Below, piece after piece: positions 1-12,700 of a stretch of DNA of 64,000 bases. The DNA comes from Neurospora tetrasperma FGSC 2508 (lineage: Eukaryota; Ascomycota; Sordariomycetes; Sordariales; Sordariaceae): NCBI RefSeq assembly GCF_000213175.1, contig NW_009799099.1, forward strand, positions 4,156,473-4,220,472. Reading direction: 5' to 3'. The notes under the pieces are model-generated. The model made no database searches and was not told where the DNA came from. It saw only the letters and a list, made by a program, of their open reading frames with translations. Both the position numbers and the translations under genes were made by a program. Numbering within the stretch: the stretch's first letter is position 1; every line of letters begins with the position of its first letter.

Positions 1-2290
1 CTTCTGCCCTTTTGGCCCTCTAGCGCACTGGCCGTCTACTGTTGCCCGCAGTAGTAACACCCATCCGCGCTGGCTGCAACCCCCTTGATTTCCATTGGTG
101 GGGACGGGTCCCGTCACCAGCAGCCACCCCAATCAAGTTACAATCAACCCTTTCAGTCAGTGGGTGATGAGGACATGTCAAGCCACTGCACCATTGCAGC
201 ACCCAAGGGCACATTGCAGCGCCAGTCCCTACGGTACTACATGGAACCATCCGGGCGCTGCGGGCGGCAGGCTTGCACATCCAATATGTCGGGTATGCGC
301 AGCGGCTTGCACGGCACCAGGAATGCATAAAAATATCTTTTGATTTCCCTGACTTCAGAGGATACGGCCACCTTCACGATATCATGACCACGACCACGAC
401 TGAGATTGCGACCTTGAGTCCCTACAACTGCGACCAGAACAAGGCTGGGCGCATACCCATACAGTCTACGATGCGCGTCAAATCGTATTGGACGCCAGTT
501 TGAACGTTGGCGATCGTGGACGGCAGGTTATTCTTGCGTTTTGGCCACTGAACTTTGTCTCTGGCAGATCCCTTGGAGGCAACAGGCAGTCTTTGGTCTG
601 GCAATGGGACAAGCAGTGACGGAAGAGTGCCACTTCGGAGGCTACAGACTCGACTCGAGGGCCTGATGTGCGGTGGTGGGCTCCCCAATCTGGTGCCTTG
701 TCCGCGAGACAACATCGGTAACTACCTAGGTCTGCTACCTAGCGTACGACTGACTGAACTCCTCCGACCCGGCTGTGTAACCGTTGAGACGACTCGTGGT
801 TCACCCGGCTACAGTACAGTGTGCCAAAGCAAAACGCCCATGATCAAGTTTGTACATGTCTTGGAGTAGACAAAGTGATGGATGCAATTTCCCTACGTTC
901 GGATGGCTTCCGCTCAAGACAGTGCTTACACCCAAAGACACAGTGGAAAAGTGTAAAATGCGTAAGAATGAGAGGCCTGAGGCCGAGATATAGGATGGAC
1001 ACAGCACCAGCGCCGTCTGTAAAGGACGGTGCGTGGATCAAGCTACCATGCTAGAGTCCCAATAGCTCGTGCTGTCCTCCGAGGGACAACGGATCCAGGC
1101 CTCGTGGGTTCTGCCTCGTACCCTCATTCCTCGCCTGTCCACTGCATCGGCTCTTCAGGAACCCGCACTTGTATGATGTTCAGACGAGATATGACTGGCT
1201 GTTCGGATCATGAGAGATGGAAAAAGAAAAAAAGATGGCAACAAAAACGACATCCAGGGGCGAGAACAGATTTGCGATAGCATGTCTCGCTTCCGGATGC
1301 TCTCTTGAGCTCTGGGAAATGCTCGATAGACGGCATCCCAATTTCCAAACCGCGAGCCCTTCCTGGGCATGGACCAGGGACAAGGTCCTTAACCTGGTCC
1401 GGATACATATGGGGGAGATCAACATCACAGGAGACGGGAGCTAGACTGACAAAATGACCAATAATTACACAGTCCAGAACCCCAATCCCATTATCTTTAT
1501 TATCTTGATGGTGGGCGAGAAATGGTACCAACTGGCTTGACTGGGTAGTTGCCCAAGTCAACCCACGGACAAGTCAACATCACCAGTCACCACCTCAAAC
1601 TAGCGATCGATATTCGGGGCCCCTGCTCCATACTGTGCCGGTCAAGAGGTCGTCTTGAACTCTTGGTGGTGTCGCTGTGTCGGTATTTCGTACGGAACAA
1701 GCATCGCACATACTAAACGGTCTCTCGAGAGGTCTCGCCAAGTCGCTTCGCAACCCCCTCTCACCCAACCACACTATCCAAAAGGGCTCGTGGGTGCGGT
1801 CGTCCAAGTGGCCGAGTTGTGTGGTCTGTCGACGATTTGGGACATGGGAAGACAGGGATAGCCGGTTATGACGACGGTACAAGGGTACCTACACAGTAGT
1901 TCTACGGTCGGCGCCCTCAGGAGCATGAGCCCCATTCAGTGGATGGGCAGCAGGGTCGATGATGGTGCCTACCCTCGCTACGTAGCTCCCAAGAAAGTCT
2001 CTCGGTACACACACCTTTGTACCCTGCCCCCTCTCTCCCACACCAGCACCCCCTGTCTCTGGCCCCCTAGCCCCTGCACCGTCTCCCCTGTCCCTGTCAG
2101 ACTCTGGTGTTAGTACATTCCCAATGCATGTACTACGCCTCGCTCGCAGCTCGCCGGCCACTGGAGCCCTACCAGATCTCTCATGCCCACCGAGCTCCAC
2201 GCTCCTCCGGGATACCAGCAGTTCGTAAAAGAGGCTCCGGCTATATAGAAACCTCACACGCCCCGATCATCTTGAACTACGCCTCTCTTG
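1..2290. other. Intergenic, no gene recognised
   Basis: Both strands carry only short overlapping open frames (up to about 120 codons) without recognisable domains or convincing intron/exon structure. The last few hundred bases before 2290 become pyrimidine-rich, as expected where a promoter or transcript leader of the downstream zinc-finger gene begins. No tRNA, 5S rRNA or transposon ends were seen. Confidence 0.5.
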
Positions 2291-2746
2291 CCCCTTCTTT
2301 CACCATCAGCCCAGGAACAAGAGTGTTTACATCGACTGAAGCTTCCGACGATTTCCCAAGTTGGATAAGCTCAGCACGGAGGATCATAATCAACACTCCT
2401 TCCAACTCACTCCCACCCAAACACTACGACAAAAAAACAGTAAGGGATTAGGACTGATCCAAAGACGAAGGGTATTTTGCAGAATCAAGACACTCACATC
2501 ATCCGATAATCCGACACATCGATCATTACCACTCAATATCATCATACCACCACCAATCACTTTCATCCGTGTTCCCGTACTCACCACGACCCGAGGTCTA
2601 AGTCACGGTCTGAGACTTACTACCAAGGAACCGCTCCCTTTAATCGACTCCCGGCTTTCAATTGCGCCTTGTTATAAGTTAGCAGTTGCGAACTATCCAG
2701 TCACTCTGTGTTCGAAGACCTTGAACCAGTGAATACACTTGTGAAG

Positions 2747-2795
2747 GTGAGTGACTGACGGACCGGATTCCCAGCGGAGTTTGACTGACATGCAG
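2747..2795 (+). other. Probable 5'-leader intron of the C2H2 gene
   Basis: A GTGAGT donor at 2747, a CTGAC branch-like site about ten bases before the end and a GCAG acceptor at 2794-2795 define a 49-bp intron. That is exactly the size class of the coding introns in this window. It lies 91 bp upstream of the ATG at 2887, so it would be in the untranslated leader. Inferred from sequence signals only. Confidence 0.55.
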
Positions 2796-2886
2796 ATTTA
2801 TAGCGAAAGGATTGTGGCTCATTGTTAGCAAGCCACCATATCTTCGACGCTTCTATACCCATCATTAAAAATTCCTGCTCCGACAT

Positions 2887-5117
2887 ATGGCGACTGCTCG
2901 CCATTACGAAGCCGACGAATACACGATGCATTACCCAGAGCCCCCGCAGGGAGGAATGTTTTCAACTCCCGTAGATATGGGCATTTCCCCTGAATACTAC
3001 CCACCCCGATCCCAGGAGTACACAACATCGATGGCCTACGACCAAAGCACCACTTTGTATGCCGATGCGCCGTACAACATGTACCATGCGAAGTCCCCCA
3101 GCCTGTATCCCGAAGACTCCAACCTAAGCGTCGATAGCCATAGCGCATCCTCATCAAACGCCGGCTCCCCCCTCTCGAACCCTGGCAACCTAGCCTCGTG
3201 GGGAGCTCCTTTGGGCCCCGGTGTGAGCCCCGGTATTGTCGATCAAGGCGAGTACTTCCATGGCAATGAGTACTCATTCACGCCTCTGGATGGCTATAAC
3301 CCCAATTTCGAATTTTCGGTTCCCAAAGGCCCCGGCTTTGTCGGTGAGTTTGAACAGATCCCTAGATCTCATTTTTCGCCGTCTCAGAGCCTTCCTGCCC
3401 CTTCCTGTTTTTCTTCCACATCCTATACCACAACAACTAAGACTGGTCTGGTCCTCGACACACGCTTGCCGACAAGCTCGGCGACCCATTCCACGGTTTC
3501 AACTTCGTCTTCAATGGCTTCCAACCCTGTGCTTTCTTCTCCTGCCACTTCTACTTCTTCCTGTTTCCCTTCTCCTCTACTCTCTGGCCGGGGTAAATAC
3601 TATGCGGACCGAAGGCCGCAAAATTCTCGCATGGTTTCCTCTTTCTTTACTCAGTCAAGCTGGCATTTCGTTCCTCCCCTTGATTCTTCGTGTTGGTTTC
3701 CTCTGTCAGATCTTGAACTTATTTACCAAAAAGCGGACTGCTGACTGCTCACTCACAAACAGACCCTTCTTTGATCCACCCCGAAGTTCGATCGATGGCT
3801 ATGCCCAGCTACGAGCAAATGTACCCTGCTCCTAACTCCGCATATCCCGGCTCACCTGCTCTTTCCGCATCCCCTCAGCTCCGAACTGGCAGCACGTCGC
3901 CTTTCCTACAAAACAACAACTACCCGGCATACTCGCCCTTCCCGGCACCTCTTGAGCCACAAAGAAGGCAAAGCCTGGTTTCGTATCAGTCCAACTTATC
4001 CGAACAACCATACAGCGGAGATGAAGCTTCAAAGGAGAAGCAGAGGTGTCCTCATCCCGAGTGCGGCAAGACCTTCAAGGATTTGAAGGCTCACATGCTC
4101 ACTCATCAAACAGAAAGGCCAGAGAAATGCCCCATTGCGACATGCGAGTATCATGTCAAGGGCTTCGCGAGAAAGTATGACAAAAACCGCCACACTTTAA
4201 CACACTACAAGGGAACAATGGTGTGCGGCTTCTGCCCGGGCTCCGGCTCAGCGGCCGAGAAGTCGTTCAACCGCGCCGACGTCTTCAAGCGTCACTTAAC
4301 AGCCGTCCATGGTGTAGAACAGACACCGCCCAACAGTCGAAAGAAGACTGGCGGTGTCAACGGCGGCAACTCTGGCAACAAGAAGCTGACTGGCTACGCA
4401 CCCGATGCCACCGGCAAGTGCTCGACATGCTCTCAGACCTTTAGCAACGCCCAAGACTTCTACGAGCATTTGGATGACTGCGTGTTGAGGATTGTGCAAC
4501 AGGAGGACCCCACCGAAGCCATCAATGCAAAGCGGTTGGCCGAAGTGGAAAACGATCTCGACGTCCACAACACTCTCGAGAAGAACAACCTCCCGACTAC
4601 CACAACAATGACCACCCAGATGGATGACATCGATGAAGACGAAGATATGGTCGATGAGGATGACAACGAGGATCCCGTCGGCGGTCGTGGACCCAAGAGC
4701 TCGCCTTCCAGGAAGACCAAGGGCAATCCCGCCAACGGTGTGCAAAAGTCCCGAGGTCTCACCCACTCCCGCGGTGGCGTCGCTCTCCAAAGCAAGGCAC
4801 GCGGTCGAAAGAACCGCCGCGATTACCCTTCCAGCTGGGGCTTCGACAAGGGCCAGATGACCATGAAGAAGCGTGTCGTCGCTGTGTTCGATGGACCCCG
4901 TCGTCTGGCCAAGGACGACATGATGCTGTCGACCGAGCATGAGGTGCGCATCAAGCTCCAGGATGGCAAGTCGTACGTGACGGATCTTGATGTCCAGACC
5001 CTCAGGAGGACAGAGGGCTTCCTCAACGCGACTGAAGAGGAGAAGGGCCCCTGGATTTCAGATGACCCGACCGAAGAGGAGAAGGAAGAGGCGAGGAGGC
5101 TGCTAATGCTGCAGTGA
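2887..5117 (+). CDS. C2H2 zinc-finger transcription factor
   Basis: Proposed exons are 2887-3343 and 3763-5117, giving 603 residues. The 419-bp intron has a GTGAGT donor, a CTGAC branch site near 3741 and a CAG acceptor; joining restores a continuous frame (GFV-DPSLIHPEV). The first 245 residues are low-complexity, rich in S, P, Y and Q, like an activation region. Four zinc-binding units follow: about residues 248-267 (C-x4-C...H-x3-H with a short finger), 275-300 (C-x4-C...H-x3-H), 307-335 (C-x2-C...H-x4-H) and 372-392 (C-x2-C-x12-H-x3-C, a C2HC variant). An acidic D/E stretch lies near residues 425-445, a basic stretch near 480-500, and the C-terminus is charged. It is probably a nuclear DNA-binding regulator. 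I recognise the fold but not a named orthologue. The exon 1 frame also stays open through most of the intron (see findings). Confidence 0.85.
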
Positions 5118-7878
5118 CGTAACCAACGAAGTGGGGTCAGGCTGGACGAAAATAAAAAAGCTTCTTTGGTTCTTCTGATGTTTCTTTTGCTGTCGGCGAT
5201 GATACCATTAAACTGGGCTTTGGGTGGTGTTTCAATATAATGATGGAATGGAGTTCAAACTGGAGGAAATGATAGGGATCTTTTAGCGACAACAAGAAAC
5301 CACAAGAAGGTTTCTCGATCTATATCTTTTTGTTTCTTATGTATCTTCGGCCTCTTGGTTTGTTACAATTCTTGGGCAAGAAATCGGTTGGAAATAGGCA
5401 TAGGGACGGGATGGGATGAAGAGAGGGGTCTCTTCCTAATGAATGAACGAAACAGACACAACAACTGGGTGGGCGGCACGGTCGGTGGTAAACCGGGATT
5501 GGGAACAGGAACGGAGGGGTCAGGGTTATTTATACCACATATCTGGGTGGATGGGTGGATGATTTGGATAAATGCCAACGTCCTTGCCGAAGGCGGTTTT
5601 TATGTTTACCATTTTTATTCTCGATCATATTCTTGTTACTCTTTCTTGAATTTGGTGTCGAGCGTCTTTCTCTCTGTCTCTTTATGTATGATACTTGTAA
5701 AGCCGTATACCGACCTGCGATGACTGATACCCCCTTACAAATTTGATCTTTGCCAACATCCAATCTACTATGCTTTCCCATTGACTGACACCCTTGAATC
5801 TTCCCGGCCACTTCGGCGCGCTTAACAGCCGCCCTTTCTAAATGGCTTCATCAAGTCTTTATCTGCTTATATACACAAAGTCCGGTATCAAGCCCTACTT
5901 GCCATTACAGTACTTAAAAACAAATGAAATATTCCCTTTGGTCGGCTTGCAGTGACATTCGAAAGAGACGGGGAAGTAGCGCGTTGAGATGAAAATCGAT
6001 GGTCTCGCATAGGTGGGTTGCACTATGGCTATTTCAAGCATCATCGGGCCAGTACATCATACCTCTAGTTGAGACGATGGGAGTCCTAGGACCAACATTG
6101 TCTCTAGCTCGACCATTCCCGCTCTCAAGAACGTTCCTCATGACCGATGCGACGGGGTTCCCAAAAGCTTTCCATCAGCACAACCTTATCCTGCCAACGT
6201 GGAGATGCCTGGTGATGGCAGGAAAGGACAACCCTGGGTGTGACTGCACTCGGTGGGACGGCTCAATCTTGATACTATCAGTTCTCGAAGAAGGCGATTG
6301 AGACCGAGGACACTCGCAGGTGCAAAGGGTTTATTGTCGCTGCAAGATACGTAGTGGAAAGTCATCAACCATCCATAAAGCAGGGCAGGTACTCACCAGA
6401 TTTGAGATTGTTCAGATTGGCGCTTGCCTTGTGTTGGTCGACTCGTTGCAGCCACTCTTGTCGTGGAGACTGCAGTGGTGAGGTTCATTCATAACAACAA
6501 AGAGGAAGGTGCGATTGAGCGATTGAGCTAAGCATATGATCCAGGTATAGAGGCGGAAAAGGCGGAATATGCCACTCGGCCTTGATGATGACCGCGGGGT
6601 ACTGTAGTCAGCTATAGATTGCAAGTTTTTCTCGTTTGAATTGGGCGAATTCGAACTCCCCAACATCTCGGCAAGCGGCATTAGCACTGCCTGTTTTCGC
6701 TTCATCCGCGTTGGCCACACTTCGGTCACCATCCAATAACTTCCACGCAGCACCCGCGATATAGAATCATTCATCTCCATCAATTCTCATGGCTCTGTTT
6801 TCGCATTCCCGTCCCCAGTCCTCATTCTCCAAACTCAAAGCTGACTCCAGACACATGACTTGTGTCTGTCTGCCCCGCAGTCTTTGCATCCGCTCGTACA
6901 TAGGTAGTCTCGGTCATCGCTCAACATGCCAGATTGCGGGCATGTATGCAACTCCCACCAATATGCACGCTTGTCCTAATCGGAAAACACTTTTTGCTCT
7001 TCTTTCCCTTTTTGAACCACTCTTTACCATTCTTCTGAGTGACTTGGCAAGGCTGCGTGGTGATAATGCAGATTCATGTGGTTGCCTTGCCCTCCTTCCC
7101 GATCACCCGCAGTTCCGCGAACGTTACACTTTTCGCAAGGCTCTCGAAGTATTGCCGAATATTGGCCAGAAAATCAAAGACATACTGGCGACACATCAAA
7201 TTATAGGATCCAGCCAACGAAAATTGTCAAAAGGGCACCTGGGTCTTTCAATGACAGGTAACCGGGGGCAGTGAGCGCAACCACACAGCCACTGCGCTGC
7301 CATGCTGTCAGACCGCCACCGTCGAGCCCAACTTTCCTCCTCTACCTTTTCTGCATGTTGATATTCGCAACGTTTGCTCTTCTGCAAATTTAGTTTCTTG
7401 GTCCTAGGATTATAGATTCGTCAAAGCGGTACAGTACATCCCGCTTGTATTAACAGCTTCAGAAGCATCATGAGCATCAGCAACAGCAACTAAGCTCGGA
7501 AGACTACTAATAAGATCCAACATCGAGTGTCACAGGCATTCTTCGACCAATCGTGTTTGCATTCGATATTTCACCAAAAGCGCCGGCCGCATGAGATGAT
7601 CCCCTCCGTCATCCGTCGACCATCACCTTGAAACATTGACTCCTAGTGAGGCTCTGCGTGTGACCAACGCCACGGGGGACTTGACGGTTTCCATGTACGG
7701 TGGGCAATTGGCCTACTTGCCCTCTGTTTTTGGAGCCTCCTCATTTTTTTTTTCTCAAATTTCATTCAGAAAACAAGTCAACTGGTGGCTACGCTCCGTG
7801 GTATTGCTCGAGTCTGGACAGTCCTGCCGAGCCTGGAGTGCTCATTTGGCCGTGTGCCAAAGATAACTGGCGTCAAGC
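5118..7878. other. Intergenic: 3' end of C2H2 gene and leader of DUF6590 gene
   Basis: An AATAAA-like A-rich element follows the C2H2 stop (around 5150) and probably belongs to its 3' untranslated region. The remainder holds only short open frames on both strands with no recognisable domain. A T-run occurs near 7746-7754. The DNA just before 7879 is probably the leader of the next gene. Confidence 0.5.
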
Positions 7879-9722
7879 ATGAACTACAATGGCCAAGATC
7901 AATGGTCCGCCGGATGGGTGCCTACGTCCTCAGGCTGGTCTAACACCCCAGATGAACATCACACTGGCCAACAGGTCGACGGGGTGGAAGATCTTATAGA
8001 TGGATTTGGCGCAACAAGCATCGGACACCAGCAAGTCTATGACCAGAATTCAGCATATCACATCCAGACATACCAAATTCCTGCATATCGATATCCTCAG
8101 CAACAACCGTATCCCAACACAGTTTACCAGCCCCAACCTTTTCCGCACCAACAATATCAGGCCACGCTATTTCCAAGCCCAGGTTACCTAACCTCCACAT
8201 ATTCGAATCCTGCATTGCAGGAACAGTTTCTTAGTCAGGCGGGCTTTAGTCAGACCTACAGTACGGGAAATTACACACATAGATCACAACCGGGCTACAG
8301 TGGAGGTGAGTCCAAACCAAGTCTACCCACGCTCAACTTGTTCCTACCTAATGCCAGTGTAGATCAACTCCAAAGCCATGCAGGACCAGCTTCTCAAGAT
8401 CACACACCGACTTTCAGTGACAAGGGAAAGCCTTCAGAACCAGGAACGAGATACAAGAATAGAGGCCCTGGTGATGGGAACAGAGACAGGGGTAACGGGA
8501 AAGGCAAAACGAACAACAGAGGTTATTCATCGAATTTGGGAAAGATCTCGGCCGAACCGGACGATGACGAACCGTTTTTCGAAACGGAGGACGATTTACA
8601 AACGCAGACCAACGGAGGTTCTCAGACCAGCAGTCGTTGGAACGGAGATGGCGGCCAACACCCTGAATGTATGTGACACTCCAAAGCTTTGAGAGCTACA
8701 CTAATACCAAGTTACAGCAACAGGTCAGGTTACGTCGCCCTCCGCAGAGAGTGCCGAAAGCAGTAATGGGCTCAAATTTGGAAATGGTTCCAATGCTGGC
8801 GTCTTTTTTCCGGACCCTTCATCAGCTACAGCATACGAAGATTCGAACAGTCAGCAGACCATGCTGCCAATGAACCTTGCACTAAGGGCTGGGTATCTAC
8901 TACCTCTAGGCCTTCCTTCCGGTGCTATCGATTACAGCGTGTCGACGAACAGATCAATATCTGGTCCGCTTGACCAACGTAAGTACCTCAACCAAACGTG
9001 CCATATCCACCGACTCTTCGCTGATAGCCTGGGGCAGGCTACAAAGTCCACCCTTCCTCAAAATTCAACCCAGGGTCGGTAAGTACATCATATGTTCTTT
9101 TTTTCTGCAAGTGTGGGCTTGTTTTTGATTCTGTTTCCAGGTATTCAAGATTTTGTGGCCAGAGCCCGCTGGTGTCAATCTCAACGAGCTTTCATGTGAA
9201 ATAGAGAGGGATCTTGCACAGGACCCAACCCACCTGTTCTACTCGTCCATCCGGCGTTACATCGTCGTCGGAAACGACGAAGGCAACTGTACCTGTGTGT
9301 AAGTCACCAGGTTTCTCTCGTAGTCTCAATATTGTGGCATACTAACACAGCCCAGACCTATTCTGACATATCTCAAAAGAGGATGCAGCAAAACGGGCGT
9401 AAAGCCAAGGCAACATGGCATCGCCTACCATGTCGGAAACCAGCCCCAGAGTCTGGAAGGAGAACCCCAGCTGGGGTTCGAGCCAATACAGATTGAAATG
9501 CTGGATTCGCCCCACGAGACTCTGGCGATGGAGTCCCGAGTCAACTACTCGAAGCTTATGACGATCGAGCACAACTACAAGGTTTTCTTTATCGGCCGAG
9601 TCACCCCGGAAGACTTCAAGGACATAGTCATACCGGCGGTCGACGCTTGCTGGAACGCAAAAAACCGAGGCATGACTAGCGATCATAACAGACATATATC
9701 GAGAAGCTCAGTCGAGAGATAG
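7879..9722 (+). CDS. DUF6590 domain protein
   Basis: Proposed exons are 7879-8305, 8363-8668, 8718-8978, 9038-9078, 9141-9298 and 9356-9722, giving 519 residues. All five introns are 49-62 bp with GTRNGT-type donors, most with CTAAT/CTAAC branch sites. Residues 1-330 are low-complexity: the first part is rich in Q, Y and P, the second in G, N, R and D. From about residue 331 to 495 lies a domain I recognise as DUF6590. It starts at YKVHPSSKFNPG, continues with VFKILWPEPAG, then RRYIVVGNDEGNCTC and PILTYLKRG, and ends with SRVNYSKLMTIEHNYKVFFIGRV. The domain is widespread in Pezizomycotina, often after disordered N-termini, and has no established biochemical role. The first intron (57 bp) is a multiple of three without an in-frame stop, so its retention would add 19 residues. 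The start was chosen at the first ATG of the continuous low-complexity frame. Confidence 0.82.
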
Positions 9723-12700
9723 CGTGCCATTGTCTAGGTTCTCGATACCAGGCTGGAGTGTTACGGAATGCCTAGTATTTTGCAAGAGTACCGTGTAGAC
9801 ATACTTATTTGCGTAAGGAGAACTGGAGAAGAACCATCTTTGGATACCTAGAACCTGTCTGAGGACCGGCAGGATGGTAACCCATTATCTACGTTGTCTC
9901 TGGTTTCAAATTTTCTTTTAATTTGCCCATGGATAGCTGGCTCATCTCGATAGTTTTGGTTTTTTTTTACGTTCATTTGTTACTGTTTTCTTCCGCGCGC
10001 TCTGCTTAACCAGATTGTACTTCTCTGAAAGCGCGCCAAGACCGACACACGCAGCGGACTGAATGTTTTCACCTTTTCATGGTCGACTCTTAGTCAATGT
10101 CTAAGGGAAACATGGATATTTCGTGAGCGAAATACAACTTACTATACGTTATCTCTTCGATTGTCTTTTGTATTTCCTTTCCGACTAGGGACAGCTATAT
10201 TCCTGGGCCAAAAGCCGAAGCATCTGGGATGGATTGGGTGATGAATGTGTCTACATGGATCGATAAGCGAACGAGTGCTTTTTGATCGTGTATTGAGTGG
10301 TACACTCCTTGGGAGCTCAACCAATATACATTAGAAGATACCTAGCAGGTATGTAACTTGGTTTGCGGATGCATATCACGACGAAAGGAAGGAGCAGTTC
10401 CTTGTATGCGCTATATATCAAGAGTGTAGTCCAACACTGGCAATGAATGGCCTGACCAAAGTAGGAACTGGTATACACCGTACCCAAAAACCGCCAAAAT
10501 TTCGCAAGGGGAAGCACACCGATCGATGATCATGTTCCATGTCCCACTTAACATTAGTGAGCCGGTTGGCCGGGACCGGGATCGGGATCGGGACAGCATG
10601 GTGGACAATGGAGACATGCTTGACATGAACTCCGCAGCGGTCTTTCCATGTCTCTTTAGCGGTTGTTAATCACGCAATGATTTTCCGGGGTGCAGTGACT
10701 GAGGAAGATCGTTTTCCGTAGTTTAGCTTGTATTTTGTTTGTTTCATGCCATGATTTGTTTCATATCGTTTGTTACACCTTCTAGAGGCGCTACGCCTGC
10801 AGTGAGAGAGAGACTGGTTACAAAGCAAACGGCTCGGATTTCAGCCAGTGGTCTAGACTATGTACTAGTCCTGTCTCTTCTTCCAAGTATGGTACCAGGA
10901 TACATACAGTACCGGCGCTAAGATAGGTAGTGCTCTTTGCTGAATGAGAGAATAAAGTAGAGAAAGAATAAATGATCGGTTGACATTGTCGCGGTAGGTA
11001 TGCCCATACAACAAACCACTAGGAAAATAGCAACATGGTTGATATGTGACTAACGAATATGGTTTGGAAGGGTAGTCTAGAAGTGCACGCACCGTGTTCT
11101 TCCTAGTTCTTGGTAGCAGTTATATTGCTTGATGGCTGCTAGTACGAGTGTACGACATTATGAAACCAACGACACGATAAGGGAAGAGGGCGTACGTGTA
11201 CACCACGAAGCCGTCCTCGTTCTTGTCATCGGATACATCCTGCTTTGAAGATGTTGGAAACTTGTCCTGTATACTTTTGGCGCCACTGTCAGTGTCACTT
11301 CCCCGGATCGAACTTGTCATCTTGGGGTTCAGCTTGAACTTATCGAATGAACATTGAAGCTTGGCGAGGACTGCCTGTCTTCTTGTTGCAGAGTAATGTG
11401 CTGAATTGGGATATACATAACATTAGTATCTTGTTTCTTGCCTCAGATAACCAGATTCAACCGTTTATTCAGTATCCCATCCTATCATTCCCATCTTTCC
11501 CGACAACTATCTCATTTCCTAAATCAGAACAACTTGTTGAGATTGTGAGGTTCCCCCAGCTCCAGACTTCTAGAGCCTCGGTTATTTCTTTCGTTATCTC
11601 GAATTATCTGATCATCTAATCTCAACAGGCCAGGCCGCCAGCAATGCCCGACATCCACTTGACTCGGATTATATCCACCTTTTGTGGATAGCTGCGAGAG
11701 ATGATTGGCTGATGAAACAAGATGGTGGAGATATCATGAGCAGTGGAGCTGATTGATAAATATTTGCGGTTGTGATCAGTCTAGATCCCCCTGCAGTGGC
11801 CGCCCGCTTGGGGATTGTACAGTGTGAGGTTGTCGGCCCGCTCGTTGCGGGCAGCAGACGGTGCTACAGTGGTAGTAGTGCACCGTGACTGCAGTGCTAG
11901 AGAGCTGTTGGAAAACACCGAACTCGGAGGTCCCGAGGTTGCTAGCGCCTTTTGAGTGACGGTTCCAAAATCCAAAGGGGGGGCTTCATGCGTTTCTTGT
12001 CAGGACTGCAAAAGAAAATGGACGTGAAGGAATCGGTTGGTACTGATCGTTGATGAAGTCCAGTCTGTGTGCGTAGGCTTCGTTGATTTGATTGGACTTA
12101 AGCGGTACTCTCTCAGGTGGTAGTGTACCATAATATGCATGGAAGCATGGAGTCGCACTGAGTCGGCAACTCGGTAATGCTGCAAGAGGAAACTTCCAAG
12201 AACATTCGAAATCGAGAAACGACGTGTGAGAGTCCTTCAAGATGCCGATAACAAGAGGATCGCAATCCGCTATCCAGAAATGAACACGTGCATGTGTCTG
12301 GCGCCCAAAGCTAGGGTGGTCGCTGGTGTCCTTGGCAGCTCTGGGGAAGAATTAGTATGATCCAGGTCGAGCCCTGTCTGGGCTTGTCAAACTTGCCCGA
12401 CGCTTCGTCTTGGCTTGTTCGGCATGATTATGGGAAAAAGTGGCGACATCACCTCTTGTCATTCACGGTTGACTCTCATGATAAGGAACAAAACTCGGAA
12501 ACGCCCATCGGCCTCTTTGTGTCCTCTGGCAAATTCCTGAAAAGAGAAGCGTTGCACCATCTGGGGAGCTCGCTGGGAAATCGGTCTTGCGAGCAATCAT
12601 CTTGCAAGCAAGGCCTTGTACTCAAGTCGAGGAGGGTATGACCCGACACCATAGAAAATTACGGTCACCTGAGACTTTTCTTCGGACAGACGGTAGGACC

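Noticed and set aside
1797-1880. tRNA-like start (GTGGCCGAGTTG resembles an A box)
   Set aside because: No B box (GGTTCGANNCC) follows at the right distance and no cloverleaf can be drawn.
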